From positions 1 to 50,784 of the forward strand of contig VFQY01000008.1 in assembly GCA_018883425.1 (NCBI GenBank): a stretch of DNA of 50,784 bases. The letters are read 5' to 3'. Origin of the DNA: Candidatus Omnitrophota bacterium. GTDB taxonomy: Bacteria > Omnitrophota > Omnitrophia > Omnitrophales > Aquincolibacteriaceae. How positions within the stretch are numbered: position 1 is the first letter of the stretch; each line of letters begins with the position of its first letter. Below, in pieces: positions 18,766-27,737 of this stretch. Under the pieces are notes generated by a model. That model saw only the letters and a list, made by a program, of their open reading frames with translations, had not been told where the DNA came from and did not search any database. Both the position numbers and the translations under genes were made by a program.

Positions 18766-19988
18766 GAATAGGATCCATTTATCATCACATACTTGGTCGT
18801 CAGGTCGGATGTGATGAATTCCGCCTTGCCTCGTCCTTTGCCGACGGTGACGTCAATCGTGTATTCGCGCTTCTGAAGGACGCGGCGGGCCTTGGGGAGA
18901 TTCAGGGCCCGTATTTTACCGTGATGGACCACCACGACGTCTCCAAAAGAGATATTCAAGTGATCGGGATTGAGGTTGAGGCCGCTGGCGCCGATGGCGG
19001 CCGCGATGCGTCCCCAGTTGGGATCGGAACCCGCCAGCATGGTCTTGAAGAGCATGGAGTTGGCGATCTGACGTGCGGCTCTCTCCGCTTCGCTGGGACT
19101 TTTGGCGCCGCTGAGGCGCAAAGTACAGACATGGGTCACCCCCTCACCGTCGCGGATCATCTCGTAAGCCATGATGCGGCAAACCTCTTCGAGAGCTTCC
19201 CGGAACAGGTGATAGTGACTGTCTACTTTCTGGAGAAGCGGGTTAGCGGCTTCTCCGTTGGCAAGGACAAACGCCATATCGTTGGTGCTCATGTCGTTGT
19301 CGATGGCAATCTGATTGAAGGTATCATCCACCGCATGCCTCAGGGCCCTTTTGAGCAGAGGCTTGGTGATGGCGCAATCGGTCGTGATGAAGGCCAGCAT
19401 GGTCGCCATGTTGGGATGTACCATTCCGGCTCCCTTGCTGATGGCGCCGATCGTCACCTTCTTGCCCTGGAGCATAAAAGAAAGGGCGACTTGTTTGAGC
19501 GTCTTGTCCGTCGTCACAATCCCCTTGGCCGCTGAGCGTCCCCCGCTGTCCTCTTCAGAAAGACGTTTAACCAGGCTGGGAAGCGAGCGCTTCAGCCGCT
19601 GGGTCGGAAACTCAATACCGATGAGGCCTGTCTGGGCCACCAGGATAGAGTCCCTTTCGATATTGAGAATCGAGCCGAGTTCCGCGACACATTCTTCAAT
19701 GGCCGTCTTGCCCTGAGGACCATTGATGCAGTTGGCGTTGCCGCTTGAGGCCAGGATGGCATGATGTTTCTGCGCTTCCACCGATTTCATCGAGTGAAGG
19801 ACGCACCAGGCCTTGACCTTGTTGGTCGTGAACGTGCCTGCCGCCGTGCAGGGTTTTTTTGAGTAGATCAGGGAAGCATCATACTTGCGCTTGTTGCGCT
19901 TGATGCCGCAGTAAAGACCGCTGGCAGAAAATCCCAGGGGAGTCGTCACGGTGCCTTTTTTCCTGCGTTCCCAGAAAGGTTTTACCAT
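18762..19988 (-). CDS. argJ: Bifunctional ornithine acetyltransferase / N-acetylglutamate synthase ArgJ
   Basis: 408 aa from the ATG at 19988; the track start at 20024 adds 12 non-family residues. It transfers the acetyl group from acetylornithine to glutamate, making the pathway cyclic. The self-cleavage site Ala-Thr lies in GAGMVHPNMATMLAF, where Thr is the nucleophile of the beta chain. The C-terminal GSYS tail is typical of the family. The start overlaps the argC stop by 7 bp. Whether it also uses acetyl-CoA (bifunctional type) cannot be decided from sequence alone. Confidence 0.95.
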   Translation of the reverse strand: MVKPFWERRKKGTVTTPLGFSASGLYCGIKRNKRKYDASLIYSKKPCTAAGTFTTNKVKAWCVLHSMKSVEAQKHHAILASSGNANCINGPQGKTAIEECVAELGSILNIERDSILVAQTGLIGIEFPTQRLKRSLPSLVKRLSEEDSGGRSAAKGIVTTDKTLKQVALSFMLQGKKVTIGAISKGAGMVHPNMATMLAFITTDCAITKPLLKRALRHAVDDTFNQIAIDNDMSTNDMAFVLANGEAANPLLQKVDSHYHLFREALEEVCRIMAYEMIRDGEGVTHVCTLRLSGAKSPSEAERAARQIANSMLFKTMLAGSDPNWGRIAAAIGASGLNLNPDHLNISFGDVVVVHHGKIRALNLPKARRVLQKREYTIDVTVGKGRGKAEFITSDLTTKYVMINGSYS

Positions 19989-21010
19989 AGTCCCAATCCT
20001 TCTTGCTCGGGAAAACCGAGGCAAACGTTCATGTTCTGGACCGCCTGGCCGGAGGCCCCTTTTAAGAGATTGTCAATCGCCGTAACGACGATCAGTTGAT
20101 CCGTGCGCGCATCGAAATGAAAACCGATATCGCAGTAGTTCGTCTGCTGCACATCTTTCAGAGCCGGAAACTGCTTGGCTCCCTTGAAACGGACGAAAGG
20201 CTCTTTATCATAAGCTTTGCGGAACGATTGTTCAATGCGTTCCTGGGTTACCCCTTTTTTCCTTCTAAGATAGATCGTCGAAAGAATCCCGCGCTTGAGC
20301 GGTAAAAGATGCGGGGTGAAAGAAACTGCGGTTTTCCTGCCCGAGGCCCAGGAGAGCGTCTGCTCGATTTCAGGCGTATGCTGATGCTGTCCCACTTTGT
20401 AGGCATAGAAATTCTCATCGAGCTCAGCAAAGTGACTTGAGAGACTCAGCTTCTTGCCGGCTCCGCTCACGCCGGACTTTGAATCAATAATAATCCCCTC
20501 CTTTTCGACTAACCCGTCACGGAGAAGCGGCACAATCCCGAGAGCCGCGCCCGTCGGATAGCATCCGGGATTGGCGATGAGTTTGGCGCCTCGAATCGAG
20601 TCTCGAAAAAATTCGGTCAGTCCGTAAACAGCTTCCTGAATTCTCGCGGTGTTGCGGTGTTTCACACCGTACCAGAACTCATAGGCCGAGGCATCTTTTA
20701 AACGGAAGTCGGCGGACAAATCGATCACGATTTTGCCGGCACCGCGGAGTTTTTCAACGGTCTCCATAGCCTCCGTATGGGGTAGACACAGAAAAAAAAG
20801 ATCTGACGATTTTTTTAATTCGACAAAAGAATGCGGCCTGATCACCAGATCAATATCTTTCGGGAGACTTGGGATCAGCGTTTGAACGGGTAGGGCTTCT
20901 TTTTGGCGGGTCGTCAGCGCACTGATGCGCACATAGGAGTGTTTCAGCAGTATCTTGATCAGTTCCATTCCGGTGTAGCCGGTGGCCCCGATCACGGCGC
21001 AATTGAGCAT
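19982..21010 (-). CDS. argC: N-acetyl-gamma-glutamyl-phosphate reductase ArgC
   Basis: 342 aa, normal length. NADPH-dependent reduction of acetylglutamyl phosphate. The Rossmann motif GATGYTGMEL (residues 8-17) and the catalytic cysteine in NPGCYPTGA are present. It is the first full gene of argC-J-B-D-F-G-H-lysA and is served by a perfect-consensus promoter. Its ATG directly follows the stop of a 9-codon upstream ORF. The nearest Shine-Dalgarno (GGAG) is 12 nt away inside that ORF, so translation is probably coupled to it. Confidence 0.97.
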   Translation of the reverse strand: MLNCAVIGATGYTGMELIKILLKHSYVRISALTTRQKEALPVQTLIPSLPKDIDLVIRPHSFVELKKSSDLFFLCLPHTEAMETVEKLRGAGKIVIDLSADFRLKDASAYEFWYGVKHRNTARIQEAVYGLTEFFRDSIRGAKLIANPGCYPTGAALGIVPLLRDGLVEKEGIIIDSKSGVSGAGKKLSLSSHFAELDENFYAYKVGQHQHTPEIEQTLSWASGRKTAVSFTPHLLPLKRGILSTIYLRRKKGVTQERIEQSFRKAYDKEPFVRFKGAKQFPALKDVQQTNYCDIGFHFDARTDQLIVVTAIDNLLKGASGQAVQNMNVCLGFPEQEGLGLW

Positions 21011-21040
21011 TTAGTAGTCATTCTCCAGATAAGCGCTCAT
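21011..21040 (-). CDS. 9-residue upstream ORF (leader peptide) of argC
   Basis: An ATG at 21040 has an excellent Shine-Dalgarno (AGAAGGA, 7-nt spacing). It opens a frame coding MSAYLENDY that ends in TAA with zero bases before the argC ATG. It contains no arginine codons, so it is not a classical arginine attenuator peptide. Ribosomes ending here would be placed exactly on the argC start, suggesting translational coupling. Too short for the ORF track; translation is inferred from the ribosome site. Confidence 0.5.
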   Translation of the reverse strand: MSAYLENDY

Positions 21041-21068
21041 CAAAACGTCCTTCTAATTTAGAGCGCGG

Positions 21069-21097
21069 ATTATAGGAAAACCCCCGGGGGTTGTCAA
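21069..21097 (-). promoter_or_regulatory. argC operon promoter, perfect sigma-70 consensus
   Basis: Minus-strand TTGACA (6/6), exactly 17-bp spacer, TATAAT (6/6). The expected start point gives a leader of about 50 nt. A 14-bp perfect palindrome fills most of the spacer. A fully consensus promoter usually needs restraint by a repressor, consistent with an operator in the spacer (inference). Confidence 0.85.
21079..21092. repeat. 14-bp perfect palindrome AACCCCCGGGGGTT inside the argC promoter
   Basis: Every base pairs with its mirror; it lies between the -35 and -10 boxes and overlaps the end of the -35. It is unlike the AT-rich ArgR boxes known from E. coli and Bacillus. It may be an operator for another repressor, or a very short hairpin (AACCC/GGGTT followed by TT) ending upstream transcription. 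Confidence 0.7.
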
Positions 21098-21144
21098 TTT
21101 TCTCCGCGCCGGCAGAGCCAGGGTTCAGCCGAGGCAATCCTGGC

Positions 21145-23679
21145 CTAGTTTGAAGCTGAAGCTTTGAAAAAATCTTCTGATAGAAAATTATCGAGCGCCC
21201 GGTAGCGTTTGCTTGCCAGAAGCTGCTTAAAAATCTGGGGTATTTGCGCCGGATCCAACTTGACATCAGGCTTTGAAAACTCCCCGGAGACAAGAAGCGC
21301 TACGGGACCGATCATGCCCTCTTCTTTGAGAGACTCCGACAATGCCGTCGGATCCAGCGCCATTTGTCTGGGATCCAGGTACACCTGAAGCCGGCCGTTG
21401 ACGGCGCCGTCGAAGGTCAATGAGCCCCCGCCGTCGGCCTGAAAGCCCTCTCCTAAAAGCATCATCTTATCGGCAGTGATCCGTCTGCCGGAAATTCTGT
21501 ATTCCGCCTGCAGATCGTTGAAAAGAGTCGAATCTCCGCTGGGCGCTTTAAAGACCTCCGAAAAATCCGGGACCGCCGTCAGGGCACCCATGAGACTCAG
21601 GGTTCTCAGATCGCCGTTCGTGATCAGAAAAAGCCCTTCGCCTTCAAGCCTGTCGAGCCAAGGCTCCGTGCCTCCGGCAGGGATGCGCAGATGAGATTCC
21701 AGAAAAAGGTTGCCCTCCACAGGTCCCTCCTTGCGGCCCCCGCGCTTGCCGTAGAGCGCCAGACTCAGCCGGTCCGCCTTGATATCCCAACGGCCCCCTT
21801 GGTCTTCACCGAAAGAAACTCCCTCGCCTTGGGCATTCACACTGCCCTGATAGGCGTCAAAATTGAGAACAGGCACCTGCCAGGCTCCGCTCTCACGGGT
21901 CCACTCCAAGGTCATTTTTTTCCAGTTCTCGCCGGAAGGGAACAGATACGCCAAAGAGGCTCGCCCCTCATCCCAGGCAGCTCGCAGAGACTCGGCCAGC
22001 CAGGGCCGGGCAAGATCGTCCAGCGTTTCAGCAAGGCGTGAGACATCCACCTGATCGGCCTTCAGCGAAAGCTGGGTGACGGGATTGACCAGGAGATTGT
22101 AAGCCCGAAAACTGCCCGTGACACTGTCTTCGCCCGACTTGAACGACGTCCCACGGACTTCAAGGCCCAGAGGGCTGAGGTCCAGCGACGTCGTAATCTC
22201 GGTGAGCTCCCGGCCTCGAGGGCCGGCGACGCGGCCTTTTTCGAGCGTGATGTTGAACATCGGTTTCGTTTCATAAAGCTTCTGGAGGTTCCCCTTAAAA
22301 TTCGCAAGCGCTTTCATCTGTCCATCGAGTTTATAACCTTCGAAGACGGGGATGAACTTTTCCCAGTCCTTGATCTGAAACTTATTGGTGATGACATTGA
22401 GCTGTCCCGCCCCGCTCATCAGATCAAGATCGGTCAAAGATCCCTTCATCGTCATATCCTTGAAGCGGATCGAAAAATCTCCGTTAAGAATTTTTCCATG
22501 CTGAAACTCGTAATCAAAAACAACGTCAAAAGGCAGGTCCTTGGGCTTGGAAAAATAACGGGCATAGGTCAGAAGGGCCTGCGTTAAATCAAGCTTGGCA
22601 TTGACGCTTAAAAGATCCCGGCTGCCGGAGATGGACATCTCCAGGCGGCTGAGTCCCGAGAATCCGATGTTGTAGGGGATTGCATCTTTGAGCGCAGAGA
22701 AGTATTGGGGAATACTCTCCAAAACAATTTCGGAGGCTGTTACCCGGACATCCTGAAGGCCCTCTTCGGCACCCAGGAGATTTCCGCTGACCTCAACCCG
22801 GCCAATCGGGGTCGTCAGCGTGGCCGACTGGACGTTCATCGTGTTGGTCACGGGATTCCAATGAATCTGATACCGGAACCCGAGATCCACAGCGGGGGGC
22901 AGATTCTCAACCGGGTTCTGCCGGAACCGGTAGGAGAATCCGCGGGCGTTGCCTTCAGCATGGGCCTTCACGACATCCCCGCCCGGCTCTTTACGGAACG
23001 TCCACTGACCGCCGAAAGTTCCCTGGATAATTTCCGAGCGGAGGTAGCGGTCCAAGCTCTTTTCCAAAAGTTTGATGGGAATATCCTGAAGATTGACGGC
23101 GGCATCCAGCGAGGTTCCCGTCCACTCCAGCTTCTCGAGAGACTTGACCCGCAGAACAGCCCGGGCTGAAAGCACTCCTGGAATTCCGTTGATGGAACCC
23201 GCAAAAAAAGCCTTGATAGGCTTCTCGGCTTTTAACGGACCCGTGCGGAAAGCGGCATCATGAACTCTCACCGTTTCCAAGACGGAACCGTCCTTGTCCG
23301 GGATAGGAATACCGCAAGCCACGCGGCTTAAATGGATGCCCGCGATTTCAAGTTTTCCGATGAGAAAAGGGATTCTTGCCAGACGAATCCTGAGTTCGGC
23401 AGCTTCGAAAACCCATGGCCGCGGGCCTTCAATGCGGATTCTCACGTCTTTGAAGCGGGCTGTCAGAAAGGGGAAATAGGAGAACTGCGCCTGACCGGAT
23501 TCGATCACAGCACCCGTCATTTTGCGGATTTCCTGCGTGATAAGCTGATCTGCAGGAGAAGACCGCAAAAGGATGGGCGGTGCAGCGAAAGCCGCAACAA
23601 GACCTAGGACCGACGCAATCAGGAATAATTTCAGGATATTTCTCATGCCCGGGGAAGAACCTTTATGGTTAGCAGACAT
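21145..23679 (-). CDS. AsmA-family envelope protein
   Basis: 844 aa. One N-terminal transmembrane anchor (MRNILKLFLIASVLG then hydrophobic to about residue 35), then a long periplasmic region of repeated beta-strand segments as in AsmA/TamB/YhdP proteins. It includes an AsmA-like C-terminal part (ADKMMLLGEGFQADGGGSLTFDGAVNG) around residue 750. The family forms periplasm-spanning bridges for lipid transport to the outer membrane. The start may instead be the ATG at 23646 (MRNILK); neither start has a strong ribosome site. It lies between rpsI plus the small lipoprotein and argC. The precise member of the family is not resolved. Confidence 0.75.
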   Translation of the reverse strand: MSANHKGSSPGMRNILKLFLIASVLGLVAAFAAPPILLRSSPADQLITQEIRKMTGAVIESGQAQFSYFPFLTARFKDVRIRIEGPRPWVFEAAELRIRLARIPFLIGKLEIAGIHLSRVACGIPIPDKDGSVLETVRVHDAAFRTGPLKAEKPIKAFFAGSINGIPGVLSARAVLRVKSLEKLEWTGTSLDAAVNLQDIPIKLLEKSLDRYLRSEIIQGTFGGQWTFRKEPGGDVVKAHAEGNARGFSYRFRQNPVENLPPAVDLGFRYQIHWNPVTNTMNVQSATLTTPIGRVEVSGNLLGAEEGLQDVRVTASEIVLESIPQYFSALKDAIPYNIGFSGLSRLEMSISGSRDLLSVNAKLDLTQALLTYARYFSKPKDLPFDVVFDYEFQHGKILNGDFSIRFKDMTMKGSLTDLDLMSGAGQLNVITNKFQIKDWEKFIPVFEGYKLDGQMKALANFKGNLQKLYETKPMFNITLEKGRVAGPRGRELTEITTSLDLSPLGLEVRGTSFKSGEDSVTGSFRAYNLLVNPVTQLSLKADQVDVSRLAETLDDLARPWLAESLRAAWDEGRASLAYLFPSGENWKKMTLEWTRESGAWQVPVLNFDAYQGSVNAQGEGVSFGEDQGGRWDIKADRLSLALYGKRGGRKEGPVEGNLFLESHLRIPAGGTEPWLDRLEGEGLFLITNGDLRTLSLMGALTAVPDFSEVFKAPSGDSTLFNDLQAEYRISGRRITADKMMLLGEGFQADGGGSLTFDGAVNGRLQVYLDPRQMALDPTALSESLKEEGMIGPVALLVSGEFSKPDVKLDPAQIPQIFKQLLASKRYRALDNFLSEDFFKASASN

Positions 23680-23737
23680 CTTCTTCGGCTGAACAGCTTA
23701 CTGCGCGCCGCAGAATCCGCCTAAAGGCAGGGCGGGG

Positions 23738-23854
23738 TCACGAGGCCGTCGAAGACAGGGGTGCGTAACTGTAATCTTCCAGAAAGGCCTGACAACCCGA
23801 CAAGGTCAAAGCCCCTGCCAAAATAAGGAGGGAACAAAAAAGAGAGCGCACCAT
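23738..23854 (-). CDS. Small lipoprotein (38 aa), absent from the ORF track
   Basis: ATG 3 bp after the rpsI stop, ending in TGA. The peptide has a basic N-terminus (MVRS), a hydrophobic stretch and a lipobox LSGC at residues 18-21, leaving an 18-residue mature tail (CQAFLEDYSYAPL...). There is no Shine-Dalgarno, so translation would depend on coupling to rpsI. It stands immediately before an AsmA-like envelope gene. The lipobox is too regular to ignore, but size and start are uncertain; it could be a degenerate remnant of a longer lipoprotein. Confidence 0.5.
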   Translation of the reverse strand: MVRSLFCSLLILAGALTLSGCQAFLEDYSYAPLSSTAS

Positions 23855-23857
23855 TTT

Positions 23858-24256
23858 TTAACGTTTGGTGAACTGGAACTTTCTGCGGGCGCCCTTGCGG
23901 CCGTACTTCTTACGTTCCTTCTCTCTGGGATCACGCGTCATAAAGCCGCCTTGACGGAGAGGTGAGCGGAACTTTTCATCGCAGCTGACGAGAGCCCGGG
24001 CTATTCCCAAACTGATGGCATCGGCCTGACCGGAAAGACCTCCCCCGACGACGTTAACTCGGACCCGGAACTGATCATCAAGACGAAGATTTTTCAGAGG
24101 CATTTCGGCGAGCATCTGCAGGCTCTTGCGCTGCAAGTAATCCGCCGTCGAACGGCCATTGATGCTGAAGCCTTTTTGTCCGGGGAAAATCCAAACCCGG
24201 GCAATCGCCGATTTTCTTCTTCCGGTACCGTAATAAGAGGATGCTTTCGTCGTCAT
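23858..24256 (-). CDS. rpsI: 30S ribosomal protein S9
   Basis: 132 aa, complete. Begins with the conserved YYGTGRRKSAIARVW segment and ends in the basic tail GARRKFQFTKR, whose C-terminus reaches the ribosomal P site. Follows rplM by 20 bp in the universal rplM-rpsI pair and is transcribed from the rplM promoter. Confidence 0.98.
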   Translation of the reverse strand: MTTKASSYYGTGRRKSAIARVWIFPGQKGFSINGRSTADYLQRKSLQMLAEMPLKNLRLDDQFRVRVNVVGGGLSGQADAISLGIARALVSCDEKFRSPLRQGGFMTRDPREKERKKYGRKGARRKFQFTKR

Positions 24257-24276
24257 AGTCCTTCTATCTCGCTTCG

Positions 24277-24705
24277 TTAAAAATTGGCCGGCTCGGGCTT
24301 TTGAGCCTGCTGCTCGTGCTTGTCTCCGGCATAGACCCGGAGTCTGCGCAGCATTTCAGTGCCGAGCTTGTTCTTAGGGAGCATCCTCGAAACCGCCCGG
24401 GTGATAATCTCTTCGGGTTTTCTTTCGATGAGCTTTTCAAAGGTAAAAGACCGAAGACCGCCCGGATATCCGGTGTAGTGGGTGTACACCTTGTCCTGGG
24501 CCTTGCGGCCGCTGATGTGGACTTTAGCAGCATTGATCACAACCACCTGATCACCGCAAATCATGTCATGCGTGTAAAAGGTTTTGCCCTTGCCGTTGAG
24601 CACTTGGGCAATTTCGGTCGCGAGCCGGCCGAGAGTTTTTCCGGCGGCATCATAGAGATAGGTTTTTCTTTCGTAACTGTCAGGCTTGGGTCTGTATGTT
24701 TTCAT
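24277..24705 (-). CDS. rplM: 50S ribosomal protein L13
   Basis: 142 aa, complete. Signature segments are DAAGKTLGRLATEIA, YTHDMICGDQVVVINA and MLPKNKLGTEMLRRLRVYAG. Preceded by an own promoter and a leader of about 30 nt ending in the Shine-Dalgarno GAGGAAAG. truA lies upstream. Confidence 0.98.
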   Translation of the reverse strand: MKTYRPKPDSYERKTYLYDAAGKTLGRLATEIAQVLNGKGKTFYTHDMICGDQVVVINAAKVHISGRKAQDKVYTHYTGYPGGLRSFTFEKLIERKPEEIITRAVSRMLPKNKLGTEMLRRLRVYAGDKHEQQAQKPEPANF

Positions 24706-24739
24706 GGATCTTCTTTCCTCAGGGGTATAAAGAGCCGGG

Positions 24740-24769
24740 ATTGTAACAACGTTTCCCGGTCAGTGTCAA
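24740..24769 (-). promoter_or_regulatory. rplM-rpsI promoter
   Basis: Minus-strand TTGACA (6/6), 18-bp spacer, TACAAT (5/6), located in the truA-rplM gap. The -35 is about 13 bp past the truA stop. The leader is about 30 nt and carries a ribosome site, so this is an ordinary leadered unit. Confidence 0.8.
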
Positions 24770-24781
24770 AGCCTTTTCTTG

Positions 24782-25567
24782 TTATCTTTTCAGCCGGACC
24801 GCAGGATACTTGACAGAAATCAGCATAAGTCCTTGCGCCGGCATAGTTTTAGGAGCTAGCCTTCGATCTTTTGCCTGCAAAATTTCACGTGTGCGGGCTG
24901 GCGAAATCCGCCCCAATCCCGCCTCAACGAGCATCCCCGCGATATTACGCACCATGCGGTAAAGAAACCCGTCGGCCTCCACCCGGATGAGCACCATCGA
25001 ACCTTCACGGCGCACGCTCAGCTTGCGAATCGTACGCACGCTGTTGCGTTCCCCTTTGCGGGAGGCATCCTGCGCCGATAGAGATCGAAAATCATGGCGC
25101 CCCTTCAGGACCTTGGCGGATCTTCTCATTGCCGCGATGTCGAGCTTTCGCATGACGTGACAGCTCTGAGCCGCTCTCAGAGGCGAACGCACCGGAGAGT
25201 TCCAAATGCGGTACTCGTAGGTTTTTCCGGCCGCCCCGAACCGCGCGTGAAAATCCTGTGCAGCCTCGCGCACTTCTTTTACCGCAATGGCTGGCGGAAG
25301 AATACCGTTCAGCGCTTTGCGGATCGCGCCGCACGCCATCGGACTCGACGTCCTGAAATTCACTGTCTGCGCGCGCGCGTGAACGCCCGTGTCTGTCCGC
25401 CCGCTCGCAGATTCGATTTTGAGCGGCTGATCGAAAAGCCGGCTGAGTGCGTTTTCAAGAGTTTCCTGGACCGTAGCGTGCCGAGGCTGTCTCTGAAAAC
25501 CAAAAAAAGCGGCGCCGTCATATTCGAGAACCAGCTTGATATTGCGCCGCAATTCCGGCCCCCGCAT
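24782..25567 (-). CDS. truA: tRNA pseudouridine(38-40) synthase TruA
   Basis: 261 aa. Modifies uridines 38-40 of the tRNA anticodon arm. The catalytic Asp lies in SGRTDTGVHARAQ (about residue 60), and LEYDGAAFFGFQRQ near the N-terminus and FLYRMVRNIAGMLVEAG near the C-terminus are family signatures. Lies 6 bp after asd and upstream of the rplM promoter, the order seen in many leuB-asd-truA-rplM-rpsI clusters. Confidence 0.96.
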   Translation of the reverse strand: MRGPELRRNIKLVLEYDGAAFFGFQRQPRHATVQETLENALSRLFDQPLKIESASGRTDTGVHARAQTVNFRTSSPMACGAIRKALNGILPPAIAVKEVREAAQDFHARFGAAGKTYEYRIWNSPVRSPLRAAQSCHVMRKLDIAAMRRSAKVLKGRHDFRSLSAQDASRKGERNSVRTIRKLSVRREGSMVLIRVEADGFLYRMVRNIAGMLVEAGLGRISPARTREILQAKDRRLAPKTMPAQGLMLISVKYPAVRLKR

Positions 25568-25573
25568 TCGAAC

Positions 25574-26599
25574 CTAAACGTTCACGGACGATGCCGTGCG
25601 CGCCCAAATCTCAGCGATCTGAACGGCATTGAGCGCCGCCCCCTTGCGGATTTGATCGCCGCTGACGAAGAGGCAGACTTCCTGGGGCCGCTTGTCGTTC
25701 ACGCGAATCCGGCCCGCGAGAATTTCGTCCTTGCCGCTCGCTTCGATCGGCATAGGAAAATAGTTGTTCTTGCGGTCATCAATCAGCTTCACACCCTCCG
25801 CGCCGGCAAGCGCACGGCGGACCTCGTCGACCGACAGCGGCTTTTCAAATTCAGCGTAAATCGACTCCGAGTGAGCTCGGTAAACCGGCACGCGCACGGT
25901 CGTCGGAAGAACTTCGATCGAGGGATCGTGAAAAATTTTCCTTGTTTCCTGGACCATCTTTTTTTCTTCGTCGCAAAAACCGGTGGCCTCATCCATCTCG
26001 CTGTTATGCGAGAAAAGGTTAAAGGCGATCTGGTGAGGGAAAACCTGCTTGGTCGGCTCCTTGCCTTCGAGAACTTCGCGCGCCTGATTTTCGAGCTCAA
26101 GCATCGCTTTCGCGCCTGCCCCGCTCGCGGACTGATATGTAGAAACGATCACGCGCTTCAATCGGGCAATTTTGTGCAGCGGAAAAAGAGGCACGAGCAT
26201 GATAATTGTCGAGCAGTTGGGGTTGGCGATCACACCCTTGTGACGGCGGATGTCCTCGGGGTTGATCTCCGGAACAACCAGCGGCACATCCGGTTCCATG
26301 CGGAAAGCGCTGGTGTTATCCACGACGAGCGCGCCGGCCTTGACGGCATGGGGCACAAGTTTCTTGGAAATCGATCCCCCGGCGCTGGACAGCACCAGGT
26401 CAATTCCTTCAAAGGAGTCTTCGCGAGCCTCTTCGATCGTGATCGGCTGACCTCGAAATTTGATTTTGCTTCCGGCCGATTTTGCCGAGGCAAGCGCTTT
26501 GAGCGAGGCGATAGGAAATCGGCGTTCTTCGAGAAGCTCAAGAAGCTCCTGCCCTACGGCTCCGGTAACACCCAAAATAGCGACATTCAGAGGTTTCAT
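25574..26599 (-). CDS. asd: Aspartate-semialdehyde dehydrogenase
   Basis: 341 aa from the ATG at 26599, which has AAAGG 8 nt upstream; the track start is a GTG three codons earlier. Reduces aspartyl phosphate to aspartate semialdehyde, feeding DapA. N-terminal GVTGAVGQELLELL (NADP binding) and the catalytic cysteine in ANPNCSTI are intact. Sits between leuB and truA, away from the dap genes, as in several other phyla. Confidence 0.96.
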   Translation of the reverse strand: MKPLNVAILGVTGAVGQELLELLEERRFPIASLKALASAKSAGSKIKFRGQPITIEEAREDSFEGIDLVLSSAGGSISKKLVPHAVKAGALVVDNTSAFRMEPDVPLVVPEINPEDIRRHKGVIANPNCSTIIMLVPLFPLHKIARLKRVIVSTYQSASGAGAKAMLELENQAREVLEGKEPTKQVFPHQIAFNLFSHNSEMDEATGFCDEEKKMVQETRKIFHDPSIEVLPTTVRVPVYRAHSESIYAEFEKPLSVDEVRRALAGAEGVKLIDDRKNNYFPMPIEASGKDEILAGRIRVNDKRPQEVCLFVSGDQIRKGAALNAVQIAEIWARTASSVNV

Positions 26600-26638
26600 C
26601 GTTTGCACCTTTCCCCGGTGTGGCCGGGCCCTTTCAGA

Positions 26639-27715
26639 CTACGCGCTCAGATTGTGAAGAACCCGTGATCCCATGTCAGAGCAGGAAACGCGGTTCATGC
26701 CTTGCTCGAAAATGTCCGCCGTGCGGAACCCCTCTGCGAGCGTTTTGACGACAGCCTTCTCAACCGCATGCGCGACCTCATGCAGATTGAAGCTGTATTC
26801 AAGCATCATGGCCACCGAAAGAATGGCCGCCAAAGGATTGGCGATATTTTTTCCGGCGATATCCGGGGCCGAACCATGAACAGGTTCATAGAGGGCGGCT
26901 CCTGCACCCACCGAAGCCGAAGGCAGCATGCCGATGGATCCGGTCAGCATCGCGGCCTCATCGCTCAAGATGTCGCCGAACATGTTGGTCGTCACCATCA
27001 CGTCGAACTGCCGGGGATTGCGGATCAGCTGCATGGCGCAGTCGTCCACGTAGCGGTGATCCAGAGTCACGTCCGGATAATCTTTGTGCACCTCCACGAC
27101 AACCTTGCGCCAGAGACGGCTCGACTCAAGCACATTCGCTTTGTCGACCGAGGTCACTTTGCGGCCTCTGCGGCGGGCAAGCTCAAAAGCCTTGCGGGCA
27201 ATGCGCTCGATCTCGGGCGTTGTATAAACTTCCGTATTGATGCCTTTTTCACCGCGGCCGTCCGCGAGCGTCGAGATCCCGCGGGGTTCCCCGAAATAAA
27301 TTCCTCCGGTGAGCTCACGCACGATGACAAAATCAAGCCCCCGAACGACCTCTTCTTTGAGCGTGGAAATCCGGGCAAGATCCCCGAGCACCTTCACCGG
27401 CCTGAGATTGGCAAAAGCTCCCAGCCCTTTCCGGAGGGCCAGCAATCCTTTTTCGGGGCGAAGCGACGGGTCCACATCATCCCACTTCGGCCCTCCGACC
27501 GCGCCCAGATAAACCGCATCCGCGTTCTGCGCACGTTTGAGCGCCTCGGGTGTCAGCGGAGCACCGTGACGGTCGATGGAGCAGCCGCCCAAAAGGTCCT
27601 CTTCGATTTCAAAAACGAGGTGGAAACTCTCTCCGATCTTGCGGATGAGGCGCAGCGCCTGTTCAGTCACTTCAGGACCAATCCCGTCTCCGGGGAAAAG
27701 CAGAATCTTGTACAT
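26639..27715 (-). CDS. leuB: 3-isopropylmalate dehydrogenase LeuB
   Basis: 358 aa from the ATG at 27715 (start [13 protein letters not shown]); the 32 extra residues in the track are not family sequence. Oxidatively decarboxylates 3-isopropylmalate. The motifs [48 protein letters not shown] and [13 protein letters not shown] are intact. It lies between thiG and asd; its pathway partners leuCD are some 16 kb away on the other strand. Confidence 0.97.
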   Translation of the reverse strand: MYKILLFPGDGIGPEVTEQALRLIRKIGESFHLVFEIEEDLLGGCSIDRHGAPLTPEALKRAQNADAVYLGAVGGPKWDDVDPSLRPEKGLLALRKGLGAFANLRPVKVLGDLARISTLKEEVVRGLDFVIVRELTGGIYFGEPRGISTLADGRGEKGINTEVYTTPEIERIARKAFELARRRGRKVTSVDKANVLESSRLWRKVVVEVHKDYPDVTLDHRYVDDCAMQLIRNPRQFDVMVTTNMFGDILSDEAAMLTGSIGMLPSASVGAGAALYEPVHGSAPDIAGKNIANPLAAILSVAMMLEYSFNLHEVAHAVEKAVVKTLAEGFRTADIFEQGMNRVSCSDMGSRVLHNLSA

Positions 27716-27737
27716 AGCCGAATACCCTTTGTTCAGT

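Noticed and set aside
23680-23737. GC hairpin CCGCC...GGCGG between the small lipoprotein and the AsmA-like gene
   Set aside because: The stem is 5 bp and no U-run follows, so a terminator cannot be supported.
25094-26668. 524-aa plus-strand ORF opposite truA and asd
   Set aside because: Both underlying minus-strand genes have unmistakable catalytic motifs; the plus-strand frame is a shadow caused by the codon bias of this GC-rich DNA. The same applies to 26702-27748, 2934-4010 and 36959-38011.
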